Shown here in pieces: positions 32,601-43,578 of a DNA stretch of 64,000 bases. A program made the translations under genes and the position numbers. The stretch comes from an uncultured Prochlorococcus sp. (GTDB taxonomy: Bacteria; Cyanobacteriota; Cyanobacteriia; PCC-6307; Cyanobiaceae): assembly GCA_902622625.1 (NCBI GenBank), contig CACNQS010000004.1:1-64000 (forward strand), in the 5' to 3' direction. The first letter of the stretch is position 1; every line of letters begins with the position of its first letter. The notes under the pieces were generated by a model. That model was not told the origin of the DNA, ran no database searches, and was given only the letters and a program-made list of their open reading frames with translations.

Positions 32601-33593
32601 AATGAAAAGAATATTGAAATAATTTCAAATGAAACAATTTTGAATTCAGTTCTTTTGGGAGAAACTTTGCCTAATTATTTAGATAATTTGAGTTTTAATA
32701 ATCTTAAATTAAAACTTGGTCCAGATTTTAAACTTCAATATTCAGAATTAATTAAAGCTTATTTAGATACCAAATTAGACCTCAATATAAACGGAAAGGT
32801 AGGCAAAGATTTAAATGCTAGAGGTCTAATTTACCTTAAAAAAGGTAGAGCTAATCTTTATACTACTCCATTTAAACTTGATAAAAATAAAGATAATTAT
32901 ATTTTATTTGCATCAAGAAGTGGCGTTGTTCCATTTATTAATTTTTCTCTGGTTAGTAAAGTTCCAGATTCTATAATACCTATAAGTGAAAATAATCAGG
33001 ATTCAAACATCTCGGGTGATCTTGATGTAAATGAGTCTTCTAGTGGCTTGGGATCATTTGGGATTGGTAATTCAAGGCTTATCAAAATTGAAGCATCTTA
33101 TGAAGGATTTTTAGATCAATTATCTTTTGCTGATGAAAATAGAAGAATCCAATTAAGGAGTACGCCTAGTTATAATAGATCACAAATAATTGGTTTGATT
33201 GGAGGTAACTCTGCAAATTTAATCAATAGAGCATTTATTTCTCAACTTAATAATGCTGATGCATTTAGTGAAAGATTTCAGTTATCTCTATATCCAGCGA
33301 TAATAGAAAATAATGATTCATTAAATAATATTTTTTCTAATGAAAATTTAGATATAGAGAATGACGGTCAATCATCTTCTAACGAGGAATTTTCTTCTGA
33401 GGCTTGGGTAGCCGAAATAGGTCTTGATATTACTGATGCAATAAATTTTGCCTTTCAAACGGTTCCAGGTAGAGATGATATTTCACCTTTGGGAATTTTG
33501 ACTTTTCAGGCAAACCCAAACTTAGAATTACTAGGTTCTTATGATTCCAATGGGGATTGGAAAAGTCAAGTTCAATTATTTTTTAGATATTAA
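29640..33593 (+). CDS. TamB/DUF490-type translocation and assembly module protein (TTG start)
   Basis: 1317 aa with N-terminal TM anchor, long beta-repeat body, C-terminal DUF490-like LIGLIGGNSANLINRAFISQL ... LELLGSYDSNGDWKSQVQLFFRY. Confidence 0.85.
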   Translation: MGSNLKKIRSLNLNTKILLLGMLFPLGFLGTFLLNNFLKETYISRKLKIEESIENLLDKNVDLGDYVGIRFLGISLGNSKIYDKKNIDSEIKAKNVYVGIMPFRSFLKQKWIVKISPKEAAINIDRDFFKREESYKNVRSKKSQSNYELNFNLNKYSILNFNKAGLKTKVKGNVIYKSRNRQIIANVKSNFDEKGFLKFKFNTKLNQDFLKLDLFSNGLDLDNSEYIIGKRKISFKKGTFKSNFKFNKSSKRTFCEGRFSFTNLKIKPEDFVENINSDSTRFFCKDNNLIANLEKLNYGTLTSNFKLNVPFNKSANNIDLIGSIGYINSLNPDIKLSGNMSYWFDRRGINFGDIDTSFKINRTQLSNLNIFRKNDIRGFITAKGELKGKITDPDISINFNVDYPHFKGIRIRETWEGDIKNENNEFLLNMKNRYSPIPSFLSIKFDSDLKLDNANFIRVFNSNKGTVSIFKNEDSYNWRADNFPLDELELSLNKNQFDRIDGIINGEGSISTDQSYLAGRIAWSLGKYRNINLANSLFDFSFENNYFYINSSLYPIDGGVIEVEYDSNKNFINSEFTNVSTSWTILTAVDIFNFDNKKVVPISKSNILEDLEINNDNKSFKERIDFISNFIENSNVLDEKFNLQKYLNKFRSRYNGKINIQGDSPENYKLNAKLNGYLDVSKNDFKNNKEEFSIDLEGGLLTGKGSLIIKKLPLSTANIFLNKPRDFLGGIDMNLFYDLDTKSFSSEISSNNSSIKNKSIIFDKGLVEFDNSVFDIDFSILINDSEIPINIEGSIPINKSDNLDLRLIGNGKFIELIDIFAEEYFTFKEGDVNLRIILKGTLDKPLLNGFIVINDSEIDFFNNIIKDINSIIIFDFDSLEINNLQAKSEDSGEIFIKGSLPFYGKNDSEKAKINLITKRFTLEKDNFNFLIDSDIDLSGSFESPVLGGSLSFNNGFINLNSTNQNNKKRKNLIRKEDEKDWPELYWNNEKNIEIISNETILNSVLLGETLPNYLDNLSFNNLKLKLGPDFKLQYSELIKAYLDTKLDLNINGKVGKDLNARGLIYLKKGRANLYTTPFKLDKNKDNYILFASRSGVVPFINFSLVSKVPDSIIPISENNQDSNISGDLDVNESSSGLGSFGIGNSRLIKIEASYEGFLDQLSFADENRRIQLRSTPSYNRSQIIGLIGGNSANLINRAFISQLNNADAFSERFQLSLYPAIIENNDSLNNIFSNENLDIENDGQSSSNEEFSSEAWVAEIGLDITDAINFAFQTVPGRDDISPLGILTFQANPNLELLGSYDSNGDWKSQVQLFFRY

Positions 33594-33659
33594 CTCAGAA
33601 AGAAATTTACTTTAAAGAATCGTTAATTTGAATTATTATTAGATTAACTAAAAAATATT

Positions 33660-34970
33660 ATGGCTAATATCTTTGAAGTTCCTCAACCAGGTAATGATCT
33701 TATAGAAAAAGCTGAGAAAGTTCGTTTGGCATCTTTAAAAATAAGTCAGTCTGAAAATCTAAATCGAATTAAAGCCTTAAATTTTATGGCTTATCATCTA
33801 GAAAAAAATTCTAAAGAAATATTAGAGGCTAATAATGAGGATTATTTAAATGCAGAAAAAAAGGGTATTTCTAGAGCTTTACTTTCTAGATTAAAGTTAA
33901 CAAAATCAAAATTAAATTCAGGAATTGAAGGTGTTAGAAAAGTTGGCGACTTGGCTGATCCTGTAAATCAAGTTCAAATAAAAAGAGAGCTTTCAAAGGG
34001 GTTGATTTTAGAGAGAAAAACTGTACCAATTGGAGTTATAGGGGTTATTTTTGAATCAAGGCCGGATGCCGTGATGCAGATTAGTTCTTTAGCAATAAGA
34101 TCAGGTAATGGAGTAATGCTAAAAGGTGGCAGTGAAGCTAATTTAACTAATGCTTCAATAGTGAAAGCATTGCAAGAAGGTTTAAATGAATCAGGTCTTG
34201 ATAAAAATGCAATATGTTTATTAACAAGCAGAAAAGATAGCATGGCGATGTTAAATCTTGAGAAATATATTAATTTAATAATTCCAAGAGGAAGTAATGC
34301 ATTAGTTAAATTTATTCAGGAAAATACAAGAATTCCTGTTCTAGGCCATGCTGATGGAATTTGTCACTTGTTTATAGACATTGAGGCAAATCTAGAAATG
34401 GCTTTATCAGTCGCTTTGGACAGCAAAATTCAATATCCTGCAGCATGTAATGCTATCGAAACTTTATTAGTCCATGAAGGTATCGCACCAGCTTTTTTAG
34501 AAAAGGCCATCCCTCTTTTTAATTCTAATGATGTGAAATTAATCGGAGATAAAAGATCAGTTGAATTAGGATTAAAGTATGAGGCTAGCCCAGAAGATTG
34601 GGGAACTGAATATTTAGATTTAATTCTATCGATAAAAATTGTTGATGATATTGAGGAAGCAATCATACATATTCAAAAATATAGTTCAAAACATACAGAT
34701 GGAATAATTACTGAAAATGCAAATACTGCCAATAAATTTATGAATGTAATTGAGAGTGCAGGTGTTTTTCATAATTGCTCTACTAGGTTCGCAGATGGGT
34801 TTAGATATGGATTTGGCGCTGAAGTTGGCATATCTACGCAAACTCTTCCACCAAGGGGACCTGTAGGTCTAGAAGGTTTGGTAACTTATAAATATTTCCT
34901 AAAAGGTGATGGGAATATAGTTGATGATTTTTCATCAGGAAAGGCTATCTATACGCATAAAGATCTTTAA
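33660..34970 (+). CDS. proA: Gamma-glutamyl phosphate reductase
   Basis: VPIGVIGVIFESRPDAVMQISSLAIRSGNGVMLKGGSEA; IIPRGSNALVKFI; VFHNCSTRFADGFRYGFGAEVGISTQ. Confidence 0.96.
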   Translation: MANIFEVPQPGNDLIEKAEKVRLASLKISQSENLNRIKALNFMAYHLEKNSKEILEANNEDYLNAEKKGISRALLSRLKLTKSKLNSGIEGVRKVGDLADPVNQVQIKRELSKGLILERKTVPIGVIGVIFESRPDAVMQISSLAIRSGNGVMLKGGSEANLTNASIVKALQEGLNESGLDKNAICLLTSRKDSMAMLNLEKYINLIIPRGSNALVKFIQENTRIPVLGHADGICHLFIDIEANLEMALSVALDSKIQYPAACNAIETLLVHEGIAPAFLEKAIPLFNSNDVKLIGDKRSVELGLKYEASPEDWGTEYLDLILSIKIVDDIEEAIIHIQKYSSKHTDGIITENANTANKFMNVIESAGVFHNCSTRFADGFRYGFGAEVGISTQTLPPRGPVGLEGLVTYKYFLKGDGNIVDDFSSGKAIYTHKDL

Positions 34971-34981
34971 AACTTTTAAAG

Positions 34982-35344
34982 ATGGAAACTTTTTTAAAAA
35001 TTGAGAATATTAAACTTTGGGCTAGGGTTGGTGTTCTTGATGAAGAAAGGGAATTGGGACAACTATTTATTTTAGATATATTTTTGTGGACTGATTTCAA
35101 AAAATGTACAGTAAATGATGATATAGAAAAAACAATTGACTATTCAAAATTAGTTCAAATTTTAAAAGACCAATCAAAGAAAATATATTGTTTCACAATC
35201 GAAAAATATTCAAACGAAATTTTAGAAATCATTGATCAGGAATTTAAGCTTTCTAAAGTTAAAATTATTTTGACAAAATGTAATCCTCCAATCACAGGTT
35301 TCGATGGGAAGGTGTCAATAGTCAGAATTCTTGAAAATAATTGA
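34982..35344 (+). CDS. folB: Dihydroneopterin aldolase
   Basis: IENIKLWARVGVLDEERELGQLFILDIFL ... TIDYSKLVQIL ... KCNPPITGFDGKVSIVRIL. Confidence 0.9.
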   Translation: METFLKIENIKLWARVGVLDEERELGQLFILDIFLWTDFKKCTVNDDIEKTIDYSKLVQILKDQSKKIYCFTIEKYSNEILEIIDQEFKLSKVKIILTKCNPPITGFDGKVSIVRILENN

Positions 35345-35942
35345 AGTATTGGAAAAAAGAAATCCTATTATATTGATTCATGGTCTTTGGAATACTTCAA
35401 GTATTTTTTCTTCTATTACCTCAAAACTTGATGACATTGGCATTGAATATTTTGCCCCAACTCTTAAGCATTCATATGGAATGACTTCAATTATGGATTT
35501 GACTAATAAATTAAACGAATTAATTTTAGAAAAATATGGTTTAGAAAAAGAAATAGATATTTTGGGATTTTCTATGGGAGGAATAATTGGTAGATACTGG
35601 CTTCAAAAATTTAATGGGCATAAAAGAACAAGAAGATTAATATCTATAGGTTCTCCTCACAAAGGAACTTTGATGGCTCAATTAATACCTAAATACCCCT
35701 TTAGAGGGATATCAGAAATGAAAATAAATAGTAAGTTTTTAAGAGAACTCGCAAATAATGATTTTTTTCTTGATGAAATTGAGTGTATAAATTTCTTTAC
35801 TTATTGGGACATGATGGTTTTCCCTGGCTGGTGGACAAATTTAAATTTTGGAAAAAAAATTTCAGTAAAAATATATAAACATAGAAACCTTGTAAGAAAT
35901 AAATCAGTGGTTGACAAAATAATCGATGAAATTATTAAGTAG
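35331..35942 (+). CDS. Lipase-like alpha/beta hydrolase (TTG start)
   Basis: NPIILIHGLWNTSSIF ... IDILGFSMGGIIGRYWLQK; overlaps the folB 3' end by 14 nt. Confidence 0.82.
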   Translation: MKIIEVLEKRNPIILIHGLWNTSSIFSSITSKLDDIGIEYFAPTLKHSYGMTSIMDLTNKLNELILEKYGLEKEIDILGFSMGGIIGRYWLQKFNGHKRTRRLISIGSPHKGTLMAQLIPKYPFRGISEMKINSKFLRELANNDFFLDEIECINFFTYWDMMVFPGWWTNLNFGKKISVKIYKHRNLVRNKSVVDKIIDEIIK

Positions 35943-38022
35943 CTCCAGATAGGCCTAGGTGCCTTATTAAGGAATCAGTTTGTGGCGCTCTTCCCCTGAA
36001 TAGTTTAAATATGTCTAATGGAGGTAGGCTTCCTCCTAAACTAAGTATTGTATCTTTGAATTTCTTTCCTATAAACTTTAAATCTTCAGAGTTTTCTAGA
36101 TCAGCTTCTTCAAACATTGAAAATGCATCAGCACTTAGAACTTCAGCCCATTTATATGAGTAGTATCCTGCAGAATATCCGCCTGCAAATATATGACTAA
36201 AACAACAAAGAAAGTGATCTTCTCGAATTGGTTCAATAACAGTAGTTTGTTTAGCAATTTCCCTTCTTATTTCATCTGCTGTTTTACCTTCGTTTTTATC
36301 AATACTACTGTGCAATCTGAGGTCTGTTATTGCAAAATGTAGTTGTCTAAGAGTAGCCATACCACAATTAAAAGTTCTATTCTTTAGAAGCTTCTCAAAA
36401 TTTTCATCGGATAATTTTTCTCCTGTTTTGTAGTGCTTAGCAATATTCATAAGTGTATTTTTATGAAAACACCAGTTTTCCATAAATTGACTTGGAAGTT
36501 CGACTGCATCCCACTCAACGTTGTTGATGCCAGCTGCTTGAGGAAGATTTACAGTAGTAAGCATGTGTTGAAGACCATGACCAAATTCATGGAAAAGTGT
36601 CTGAACTTCTTCAAAACTCATTAAACTAGGTTTATCTTTTGATGGTGGAGTCTGATTACAAACGAGATAAGCTACCGGGAGGGTCTTTTTGCCAACATTA
36701 TTTTTATTCAAACATTCATCCATCCAAGCCCCTCCCCTCTTTGATTCAGGCCTCGAATATGGATCTAGGTAAAATGATGCTATTTTGTCATTTTCTTTAT
36801 TGAGGATATTAAAAAATAAAACGTCATCATTCCACAGAGGTGCCTCATCAGTTGCCTCGACTACTTTAATTTCAAAAAGCTTTTCACTTAATTCAAATAA
36901 ACCCTTTAAAACATCATTTAGTGGGAACCAAGGTCTCAAAGACTCTTGATCCAAGTTGAACTTTTCCTTTCTAAGAAGTTCGGACCAATAACTAATATCC
37001 CATGGCTCGATATTCTGTGATTTTGGAAATCCATTAGATTTAGAAAACTTCTCGAGGGTTTCTAATTCAATTTTTGCGGTTTTGAATGCTGGCTCTCTTA
37101 ATTCTTCTAAAAGGTTTTCAACATTTTTAATTTCTTTCGCCATTTTCGTTGACAAACTTAGTTCTGCCCAACTTCTATAACCGAGAAGATTAGCCTGTTT
37201 AGTTCTAAGAGATAATATATCTTCAATGATTTGAGAATTATTTTTTTCTCCTTGAGATGCCCTACCAACGAATGCCTTATATAGTTTCTCTCTAAGGTTA
37301 CGGTCGGTAGCATATGTCATAAATGAAGTATAAGTTGGGATATCTAGACTTAATTTCCAAGGACCATTTTTGATATCGACTTCTTCATCTTTTTTTAAGT
37401 GGTTGTGTGCAGAAATTGCCATCAATTCAAGTACACGTTCTGGGAGTCCATCGACTTCAGATTTTTTATTTAATATTAAAAACCATTTATTAGTAGCATC
37501 AAGAACATTATTGCTGAAGTCTGTTGATAGCTTTCCAAGCTTTTCTGAATTGCTGTTAAATTCTTCTTGTTTATTCTTTGGTAATGAAATTCCTCTATGT
37601 TGCATCTCAAGAATTTCTTTATCCAAAATTCTGTTTTTGATTTGATCAAAGTTATTTGTCTCTTTAAGCTTGACTAAAGAATTGTAAATTATTTTACTTT
37701 GTCCGAATTTATTACTCAAGCTAATAATCTCTGGAAGAAATTTTGAATAAATGTCTCTTAGACTTTCAGAATTATTTACTGCATTAAGGTGGCTTATTAC
37801 TCCCCAACTCCATCTAAGAATTTCATTGAGTTCATTTAAGGGGTTTATTACATTATCCCAATTTAAAGAATTGTGAATCAAATAGTTAGATAAATTTTTC
37901 TCTATAGTTTTAAAATCATCAGCTATCTTTTCTAGTACTACTGGAAATTGTTTACTAATGCTTTCAGGGGTAAATTTTTTAAATTCAGGTAGTTCTCCAT
38001 ATTTAAAAATTGAGGTATCCAT
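35935..38022 (-). CDS. prlC: Oligopeptidase A-like M3 family metallopeptidase
   Basis: 695 aa; zinc motif TLFHEFGHGLQHML; SHIFAGGYSAGYYSYKWAEVLSADAFSMF. Confidence 0.93.
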   Translation of the reverse strand: MDTSIFKYGELPEFKKFTPESISKQFPVVLEKIADDFKTIEKNLSNYLIHNSLNWDNVINPLNELNEILRWSWGVISHLNAVNNSESLRDIYSKFLPEIISLSNKFGQSKIIYNSLVKLKETNNFDQIKNRILDKEILEMQHRGISLPKNKQEEFNSNSEKLGKLSTDFSNNVLDATNKWFLILNKKSEVDGLPERVLELMAISAHNHLKKDEEVDIKNGPWKLSLDIPTYTSFMTYATDRNLREKLYKAFVGRASQGEKNNSQIIEDILSLRTKQANLLGYRSWAELSLSTKMAKEIKNVENLLEELREPAFKTAKIELETLEKFSKSNGFPKSQNIEPWDISYWSELLRKEKFNLDQESLRPWFPLNDVLKGLFELSEKLFEIKVVEATDEAPLWNDDVLFFNILNKENDKIASFYLDPYSRPESKRGGAWMDECLNKNNVGKKTLPVAYLVCNQTPPSKDKPSLMSFEEVQTLFHEFGHGLQHMLTTVNLPQAAGINNVEWDAVELPSQFMENWCFHKNTLMNIAKHYKTGEKLSDENFEKLLKNRTFNCGMATLRQLHFAITDLRLHSSIDKNEGKTADEIRREIAKQTTVIEPIREDHFLCCFSHIFAGGYSAGYYSYKWAEVLSADAFSMFEEADLENSEDLKFIGKKFKDTILSLGGSLPPLDIFKLFRGRAPQTDSLIRHLGLSGAT

Positions 38023-38035
38023 TTATTAAAATAAT

Positions 38036-39577
38036 CTAATTAACTAAAACTGGTATTAACCCTATTAATTTAGCTAGAGTAAGCTGCTGACTGAGAGCAT
38101 TCGTTGAAGATTCATATAAATTTATTGCGATTTTAGGCCAAAAACCTATCACCAAAGTAGGCAATAATAAGCTGAACCCAATAGTCAATTCTCGACCATT
38201 CATCTCTTTAACTGTAGCTAATGCAGGAATTCTAGGCCCAAAGAATACTCTTCTACACATTGATAGTAGATAAATTGGGGTTAAAACTAAACCTATAGCT
38301 GCAATAAGAATAGTGATCGATCTAAAGATAGAGCTGAAACCTTCTTGACTAGTGATGCCTAAAAATACAGTTATTTCACTTATAAATCCGCTCATCCCTG
38401 GTAGTGCCAGAGAGGCCAAAGAACTTGCCAAGAAAAAAGCAAAAGTTATTGGTAGGACCTTTGCTAAGCCACCCATATTTGGTATCGAAAGAGTATTTGT
38501 TCTTTCATAAAATGAGCCTGTAACAAAAAACATAGCTGCAGCGATAAGTCCGTGGCTTATCATTTGGAGCATCGCCCCACTTATACCTAAAGCATCTACT
38601 GCTCCAATCCCTAATAGAACAAAACCCATATGACTCACAGAGCTACATGCAATTCTCCTTTTAACATTATCTTGAGCAAATGCATTAAGAGCTCCATAAA
38701 TTATATTAATAATCCCAAGAATAATTAGCGCAGGTGCGATTTGAAGATGTACTTCAGGAAGTATTTGAACATTGAATCTTAAGAGGGCATAACCTCCCAT
38801 TTTTAAAAGTATTCCTGCGAGTAACATTGAAACTGGAGCATTAGCCTCTCCATGAGCATCGGGCAGCCAAGTATGTAATGGAAAGATAGGAAGTTTTACT
38901 CCAAAGCCAATTAAAAATCCTAAATAAGATAATAAAGCTAGGCTGCCAGTGACATGTTTATTTGTTAAATCGGTAATATTTAATGTAAAGGTATCACCAC
39001 TCAAGGCAAGTGCTAACCCACTTATGAGTATTAATAAAGAAGCTAAGGCTGTATAAAGAATGAATTTAGTGGCTGCATATAATTTCTTTTTCCCTCCCCA
39101 AATAGCAATAAGAAGATATACCGGAACTAATTCAAGTTCCCATGCCAAGAAAAATAATAGAAAATCTTGAGAAAGGAAAACTAATGCCTGTGCTGATGCT
39201 TGGACTAATAAAAGAGCAAAATATAAATTAGATTTTTTCTTAATTTTCCAACTAGCCGCAGCTGATAAAAATGTAATTAACCCACTTAATGCTATTAAAG
39301 GAGCGGATAACCCATCTACGCCAAGAGACCACTCTAAGCCTATTGATGGTAACCAAGAAGCTCTTTCTACCAGTTGTAAAGAGCTATCTGAAGTATTGAA
39401 TTTTTGAAACAGAACTCCGATTATTAGTAAAAAATCTATAAATAAAAAACTTAATGATATATTTCTAGGAAGTGTGTTATCTTCTCCTTCTTTTGAATTC
39501 AAGAAAGGCATTATTAATACTCCAATTAAAGGTATTAAAACAATTGATGATAGCCAGGGAAAAGATTCTAAATTCAT
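38036..39577 (-). CDS. ndhD: NAD(P)H-quinone oxidoreductase chain 4 (NdhD)
   Basis: 513 aa membrane protein; [76 protein letters not shown]. Confidence 0.93.
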   Translation of the reverse strand: MNLESFPWLSSIVLIPLIGVLIMPFLNSKEGEDNTLPRNISLSFLFIDFLLIIGVLFQKFNTSDSSLQLVERASWLPSIGLEWSLGVDGLSAPLIALSGLITFLSAAASWKIKKKSNLYFALLLVQASAQALVFLSQDFLLFFLAWELELVPVYLLIAIWGGKKKLYAATKFILYTALASLLILISGLALALSGDTFTLNITDLTNKHVTGSLALLSYLGFLIGFGVKLPIFPLHTWLPDAHGEANAPVSMLLAGILLKMGGYALLRFNVQILPEVHLQIAPALIILGIINIIYGALNAFAQDNVKRRIACSSVSHMGFVLLGIGAVDALGISGAMLQMISHGLIAAAMFFVTGSFYERTNTLSIPNMGGLAKVLPITFAFFLASSLASLALPGMSGFISEITVFLGITSQEGFSSIFRSITILIAAIGLVLTPIYLLSMCRRVFFGPRIPALATVKEMNGRELTIGFSLLLPTLVIGFWPKIAINLYESSTNALSQQLTLAKLIGLIPVLVN

Positions 39578-39656
39578 TTATGTAATGAATAATTTTTTTA
39601 TTCTAGTTGAAGTTGTACTAGCTTGAGACTATAACATTAAAAATGCCTAAGTAAAA

Positions 39657-40604
39657 CTACTTACCAGAGATAGTGCTAAATTGGCTGCCGGTTGTTTGAA
39701 TGTTTAAGAACGGTGCTCTGCTAGCTACACCAGACTTTTCCCACGCTTTCACCATGGCTTGACTGACGTTTTTACCATTTTCTTTTTTACACAAAGCTAA
39801 GATACTTGGCCCAGCCCCACTGATTGCACATCCTAGAGCGCCTGCATTTAGTGCGGCATCTTTAACTTCTAATCCACCCTTAATGAGTTTCCATCTGTAG
39901 GGTTCATGTAACTTATCAAACATTCCCTCTTTTATGAGTTCCGCATTACCTGCTTTTAACCCGTTTAGTAACAAAGTAAGTGCCCCCATATTTATAACTG
40001 CATCAGATATGGGTATATTCTTGGGCATAACCTTTCTTGCTTCACTTGTGCTTAAACGAATTGCAGGTATTGCTACAACAGCTTTAATTGAATCGTGCCA
40101 ATCACATCTAATGATTCTCCATCTTTGAGAAGAAGACCTGGCTGTCAAGCAAAGCCCACCCAAAAGAGAGGGAACCACATTATCAGGATGACCTTCTATA
40201 TCAATGGCAAGTTCAAGAAGTTTTTCTTTGGACAATGGAGAGTTCATTATTGCATTTGCTCCAATTAATCCAGCAACTATTGCTGTAGCGCTACTCCCAA
40301 GCCCGCGTGCAGGTGGCACTGCCAACTTAACTCTTGCTTCAAGTGCAAAAGGATCCATATTTGCGCTCTCCCATACTTTCTGAGCTGCTCTAAAAACCAA
40401 GTTTTCAGGCCCCCCTCTTAAATGATTACCATCTGTACTTTCCATTATCAAATCAAATCTATCTCCACCGCCTTCAATTCTTGTAAAAATAAACTCGTTA
40501 TACAAATCTAATGCTGCTCCAAGGCAATCGAATCCAGGCCCTAAATTGGCAGTTGTGGAAGGTACTGTTACCTGTATTTTTTTACCTACTTCAGGGATAG
40601 ACAT
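39657..40604 (-). CDS. thrB: Homoserine kinase
   Basis: VPSTTANLGPGFDCLGAALDLYNEF; VPPARGLGSSATAIVAGLIGAN; GCAISGAGPSILALC. Confidence 0.96.
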   Translation of the reverse strand: MSIPEVGKKIQVTVPSTTANLGPGFDCLGAALDLYNEFIFTRIEGGGDRFDLIMESTDGNHLRGGPENLVFRAAQKVWESANMDPFALEARVKLAVPPARGLGSSATAIVAGLIGANAIMNSPLSKEKLLELAIDIEGHPDNVVPSLLGGLCLTARSSSQRWRIIRCDWHDSIKAVVAIPAIRLSTSEARKVMPKNIPISDAVINMGALTLLLNGLKAGNAELIKEGMFDKLHEPYRWKLIKGGLEVKDAALNAGALGCAISGAGPSILALCKKENGKNVSQAMVKAWEKSGVASRAPFLNIQTTGSQFSTISGK

Positions 40605-40613
40605 TTTTTGTTT

Positions 40614-41648
40614 TTAAGTTTTTAAAAGCATTTTTGCTCTGCAGGCTGCACTAAAAAGTCCAAACTCTTCATCTAAAATTACTTTTATAGGTATTGTTTT
40701 AAGAATATCTTTTAATCTTCCCTTGTCGAAAAATTGTTTTAAAAATAAGTCTGATTTAAAGTTTTTGAAATGTTTTGATGCTGTTCCTCCAGAGATCCAT
40801 AATCCACCAAAGCACAATTCTTGAAGAGCAACATCTCCCAATAAAGAGGCATAAGCGCCTAACCAAATCCTCTCAACTTCAATCATTAGCTGATCACCTT
40901 CTTTAGAAAGATTAAAAATTTTTTCAGGTAGTTCTTTTCTCGCAGCATCAAAAATTTCAATTTTTTCTAAATATTTTTGTAGAGAATGGTTTTGGGCATC
41001 AGGTTTGCTTAGTCTCCATTCGGCAATTCTTGATAAACCAGTGCCGCTAATAATTCTTTCACAAGATATCCTTTCAACTTTTAGGTAATTTTTAAGCCAA
41101 ATTTTTAAATCCCATTCTAATTTTGACTTTGGGGAGTACTCAACATGACCACCTTCACTAGCTAAAACTTTTACATTTTCACCTGATATTATTCCTCTTG
41201 CAATCCCCAAGCCAGTCCCCGCTCCAACAATGGCATGCAAATCACTATTAGCACCTTCAGAATCGGATCCATTTTGGATAGTAGAATATTGATTTTTTTT
41301 TAAAAAAGGTATTCCATAAATTTGTGCAGCGAAATCATTTATTAGCTCGCAGCTTTTAAAATTAAATTTGTTCTTTAAAGCATTTCCAGAAATATTCCAT
41401 GACAAGTTAATGATTTTTGCGTTGTTTTTAGATAAAGGACCAGCTACGGCAAAACATGCAGAAGAAGGATATGCAATATTCTTGCATTCTTTTTTGAGAA
41501 AATCTTCTAGGATTAGTTCAAAAGAACTCCAATCAGAAGATAAATATTTCTTTTTGAATATTAACTTAGGTGAATTATTATTTATTTCTTTTTCGAAAAT
41601 TCCTAGTAAAACCTTTGTACCTCCTAAATCACAAGCGAGAAAATTCAT
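40614..41648 (-). CDS. glk: Glucokinase
   Basis: FLACDLGGTKVLLGIFE; CFAVAGPLSKNNAKIINLSWNISG; AIVGAGTGLGIARG; EGGHVEYSPKS. Confidence 0.92.
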   Translation of the reverse strand: MNFLACDLGGTKVLLGIFEKEINNNSPKLIFKKKYLSSDWSSFELILEDFLKKECKNIAYPSSACFAVAGPLSKNNAKIINLSWNISGNALKNKFNFKSCELINDFAAQIYGIPFLKKNQYSTIQNGSDSEGANSDLHAIVGAGTGLGIARGIISGENVKVLASEGGHVEYSPKSKLEWDLKIWLKNYLKVERISCERIISGTGLSRIAEWRLSKPDAQNHSLQKYLEKIEIFDAARKELPEKIFNLSKEGDQLMIEVERIWLGAYASLLGDVALQELCFGGLWISGGTASKHFKNFKSDLFLKQFFDKGRLKDILKTIPIKVILDEEFGLFSAACRAKMLLKT

Positions 41649-41658
41649 ATATAAGAAA

Positions 41659-43575
41659 TTATTCTGTTCTCCCTTTTTTTTCTATTAATTCATCCATTAA
41701 TTTGAAAAGATTTGGTAAATTGAAAATTCCTAAATTTCTTCCATTCAAGGCTCTTAAGGCGACTGAATCAATTTCCTCTTCTTTATCACCAATAACTGCA
41801 ATTAAAGGAACTCTATCGAGAGTTGCCTCTCGTATTTTATATCCTATTTTTTCATTCCTAATATCAACTTTTGATCGGTAACCATTATTATTTATTAGTT
41901 CATTAAACTTTGTACATTTTTCAATATTTCTATCAGTAATGCTTAATAAAATTATTTGATAAGGTGCAAGCCAAATTGGGAATTTTGCCTCATATTGTTC
42001 AATTAAGATTCCTATAAATCTTTCAAAGGATCCTAAAATTGCTCTATGCAACATAACTGGATTTCTTTTTTCATTATCAATATCTACATAAGTTGCATCT
42101 AATCTAATAGGCATTGAGAAATCGACCTGAATAGTTCCGCATTGCCAAACTCTATTAAGACAATCCTTTAACGAGAATTCTATTTTTGGACCATAAAAAG
42201 CACCTTCTCCAGGTTGTAATTCCCATTTTAGATTCTTATTATCGAGAGCTTTGGTAAGAGCCTCTTCTGATTTATCCCAAATATCTTCACTGCCTACCCT
42301 TTTTTCAGGACGAGTTGATAATTTGATAATGATTTCATCAAAACCAAAAGTTTTATAAACCTCGAAAACAAGATCTATAAAAGTAGATACCTCTTCTTGA
42401 ATTTGCGCTTCTGTGCAGAATATGTGTGCATCATCTTGAGTAAAGTTTCTTACTCTCATTAAGCCGTGAAGTGCACCAGAAGGCTCGTTTCTATGACAAG
42501 AACCAAATTCAGCAAGACGAATAGGTAAATCTTTATAACTTTTTAAACCTTGATTAAATACTTGAATATGGCACGGACAATTCATTGGCTTAATTGCATA
42601 AGTTCGATTTTCTGAGGCAGTGGTGAACATATCGTCTCTAAATTTTTCCCAATGACCGGATTTTTCCCAGAGAGATTTATCAACAGCTTGTGGGGTTTTA
42701 ATTTCTAGATAATCATTTTTTTTAAGTATTTCTCGTATGAATTTTTCCAGAACTTGGTAGATTATCCATCCATTTGGATGCCAAAAAATCATTCCTGGAG
42801 ATTCTTCTTGGATATGAAATAGTGAATGTTTTTTTCCAAGTTTTCTATGATCTCTTTTTTCTGCCTCTTCAATTCTTGTTAAATAATCTTTGAGTTCATT
42901 CTCTTTAGCCCAAGCAGTTCCATATATTCTCTGTAATGATTCATTCTCACTATTTCCTCTCCAGTATGAGCCTGATAATTTAAGTAATTTAAAGTGTCTC
43001 AAATGTCTTGTGTTGGGTACGTGAGGCCCTCTACACATATCGATATATTCCTGGTGCTTGTATAAATTTATAAGACCTTCTTCAGGAATTTCTTCAATTA
43101 TTCGTAATTTAAAAGTCTCATCTCTTTCTTTAAAAGTTTTAATTGCCTCTTCTTTAGAAACTTGTAAAATTTCAACGTCATAGTTTGTTTTTATTAATTT
43201 TTTAATTCTATTTTCGATTTTTATTAAATCTTCAGGAGTAAATCTGTATTCAGAGAAAATATCGTAATAAAAACCGTCTTCAATTACAGGCCCAATAGCC
43301 ATTTTAATATCAGAGTAAATTTGTTTAACTGCATGACCAATAAGATGAGCAAAGGAATGTCTAATTATTTCAATTCCTTCTTTATCTTTTGATGTGATGA
43401 TTACCACTTTGGAATCTTTATTTATTGGAATTTTTGCATCAAGAAGAACATCATTTACTTTCCCAGCAATTGTTGCTTTAGCTAATCCAGCACCTATACT
43501 CTGGGCAATTTCTAAAATAGTTACAGATTTTTCGAAAACCTTTTTTGAACCATCAGGCAGAGTGATTATTGGCAT
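41659..43575 (-). CDS. thrS: Threonyl-tRNA synthetase
   Basis: 638 aa; TGS domain, [41 protein letters not shown]. Confidence 0.96.
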   Translation of the reverse strand: MPIITLPDGSKKVFEKSVTILEIAQSIGAGLAKATIAGKVNDVLLDAKIPINKDSKVVIITSKDKEGIEIIRHSFAHLIGHAVKQIYSDIKMAIGPVIEDGFYYDIFSEYRFTPEDLIKIENRIKKLIKTNYDVEILQVSKEEAIKTFKERDETFKLRIIEEIPEEGLINLYKHQEYIDMCRGPHVPNTRHLRHFKLLKLSGSYWRGNSENESLQRIYGTAWAKENELKDYLTRIEEAEKRDHRKLGKKHSLFHIQEESPGMIFWHPNGWIIYQVLEKFIREILKKNDYLEIKTPQAVDKSLWEKSGHWEKFRDDMFTTASENRTYAIKPMNCPCHIQVFNQGLKSYKDLPIRLAEFGSCHRNEPSGALHGLMRVRNFTQDDAHIFCTEAQIQEEVSTFIDLVFEVYKTFGFDEIIIKLSTRPEKRVGSEDIWDKSEEALTKALDNKNLKWELQPGEGAFYGPKIEFSLKDCLNRVWQCGTIQVDFSMPIRLDATYVDIDNEKRNPVMLHRAILGSFERFIGILIEQYEAKFPIWLAPYQIILLSITDRNIEKCTKFNELINNNGYRSKVDIRNEKIGYKIREATLDRVPLIAVIGDKEEEIDSVALRALNGRNLGIFNLPNLFKLMDELIEKKGRTE

Positions 43576-43578
43576 TAT

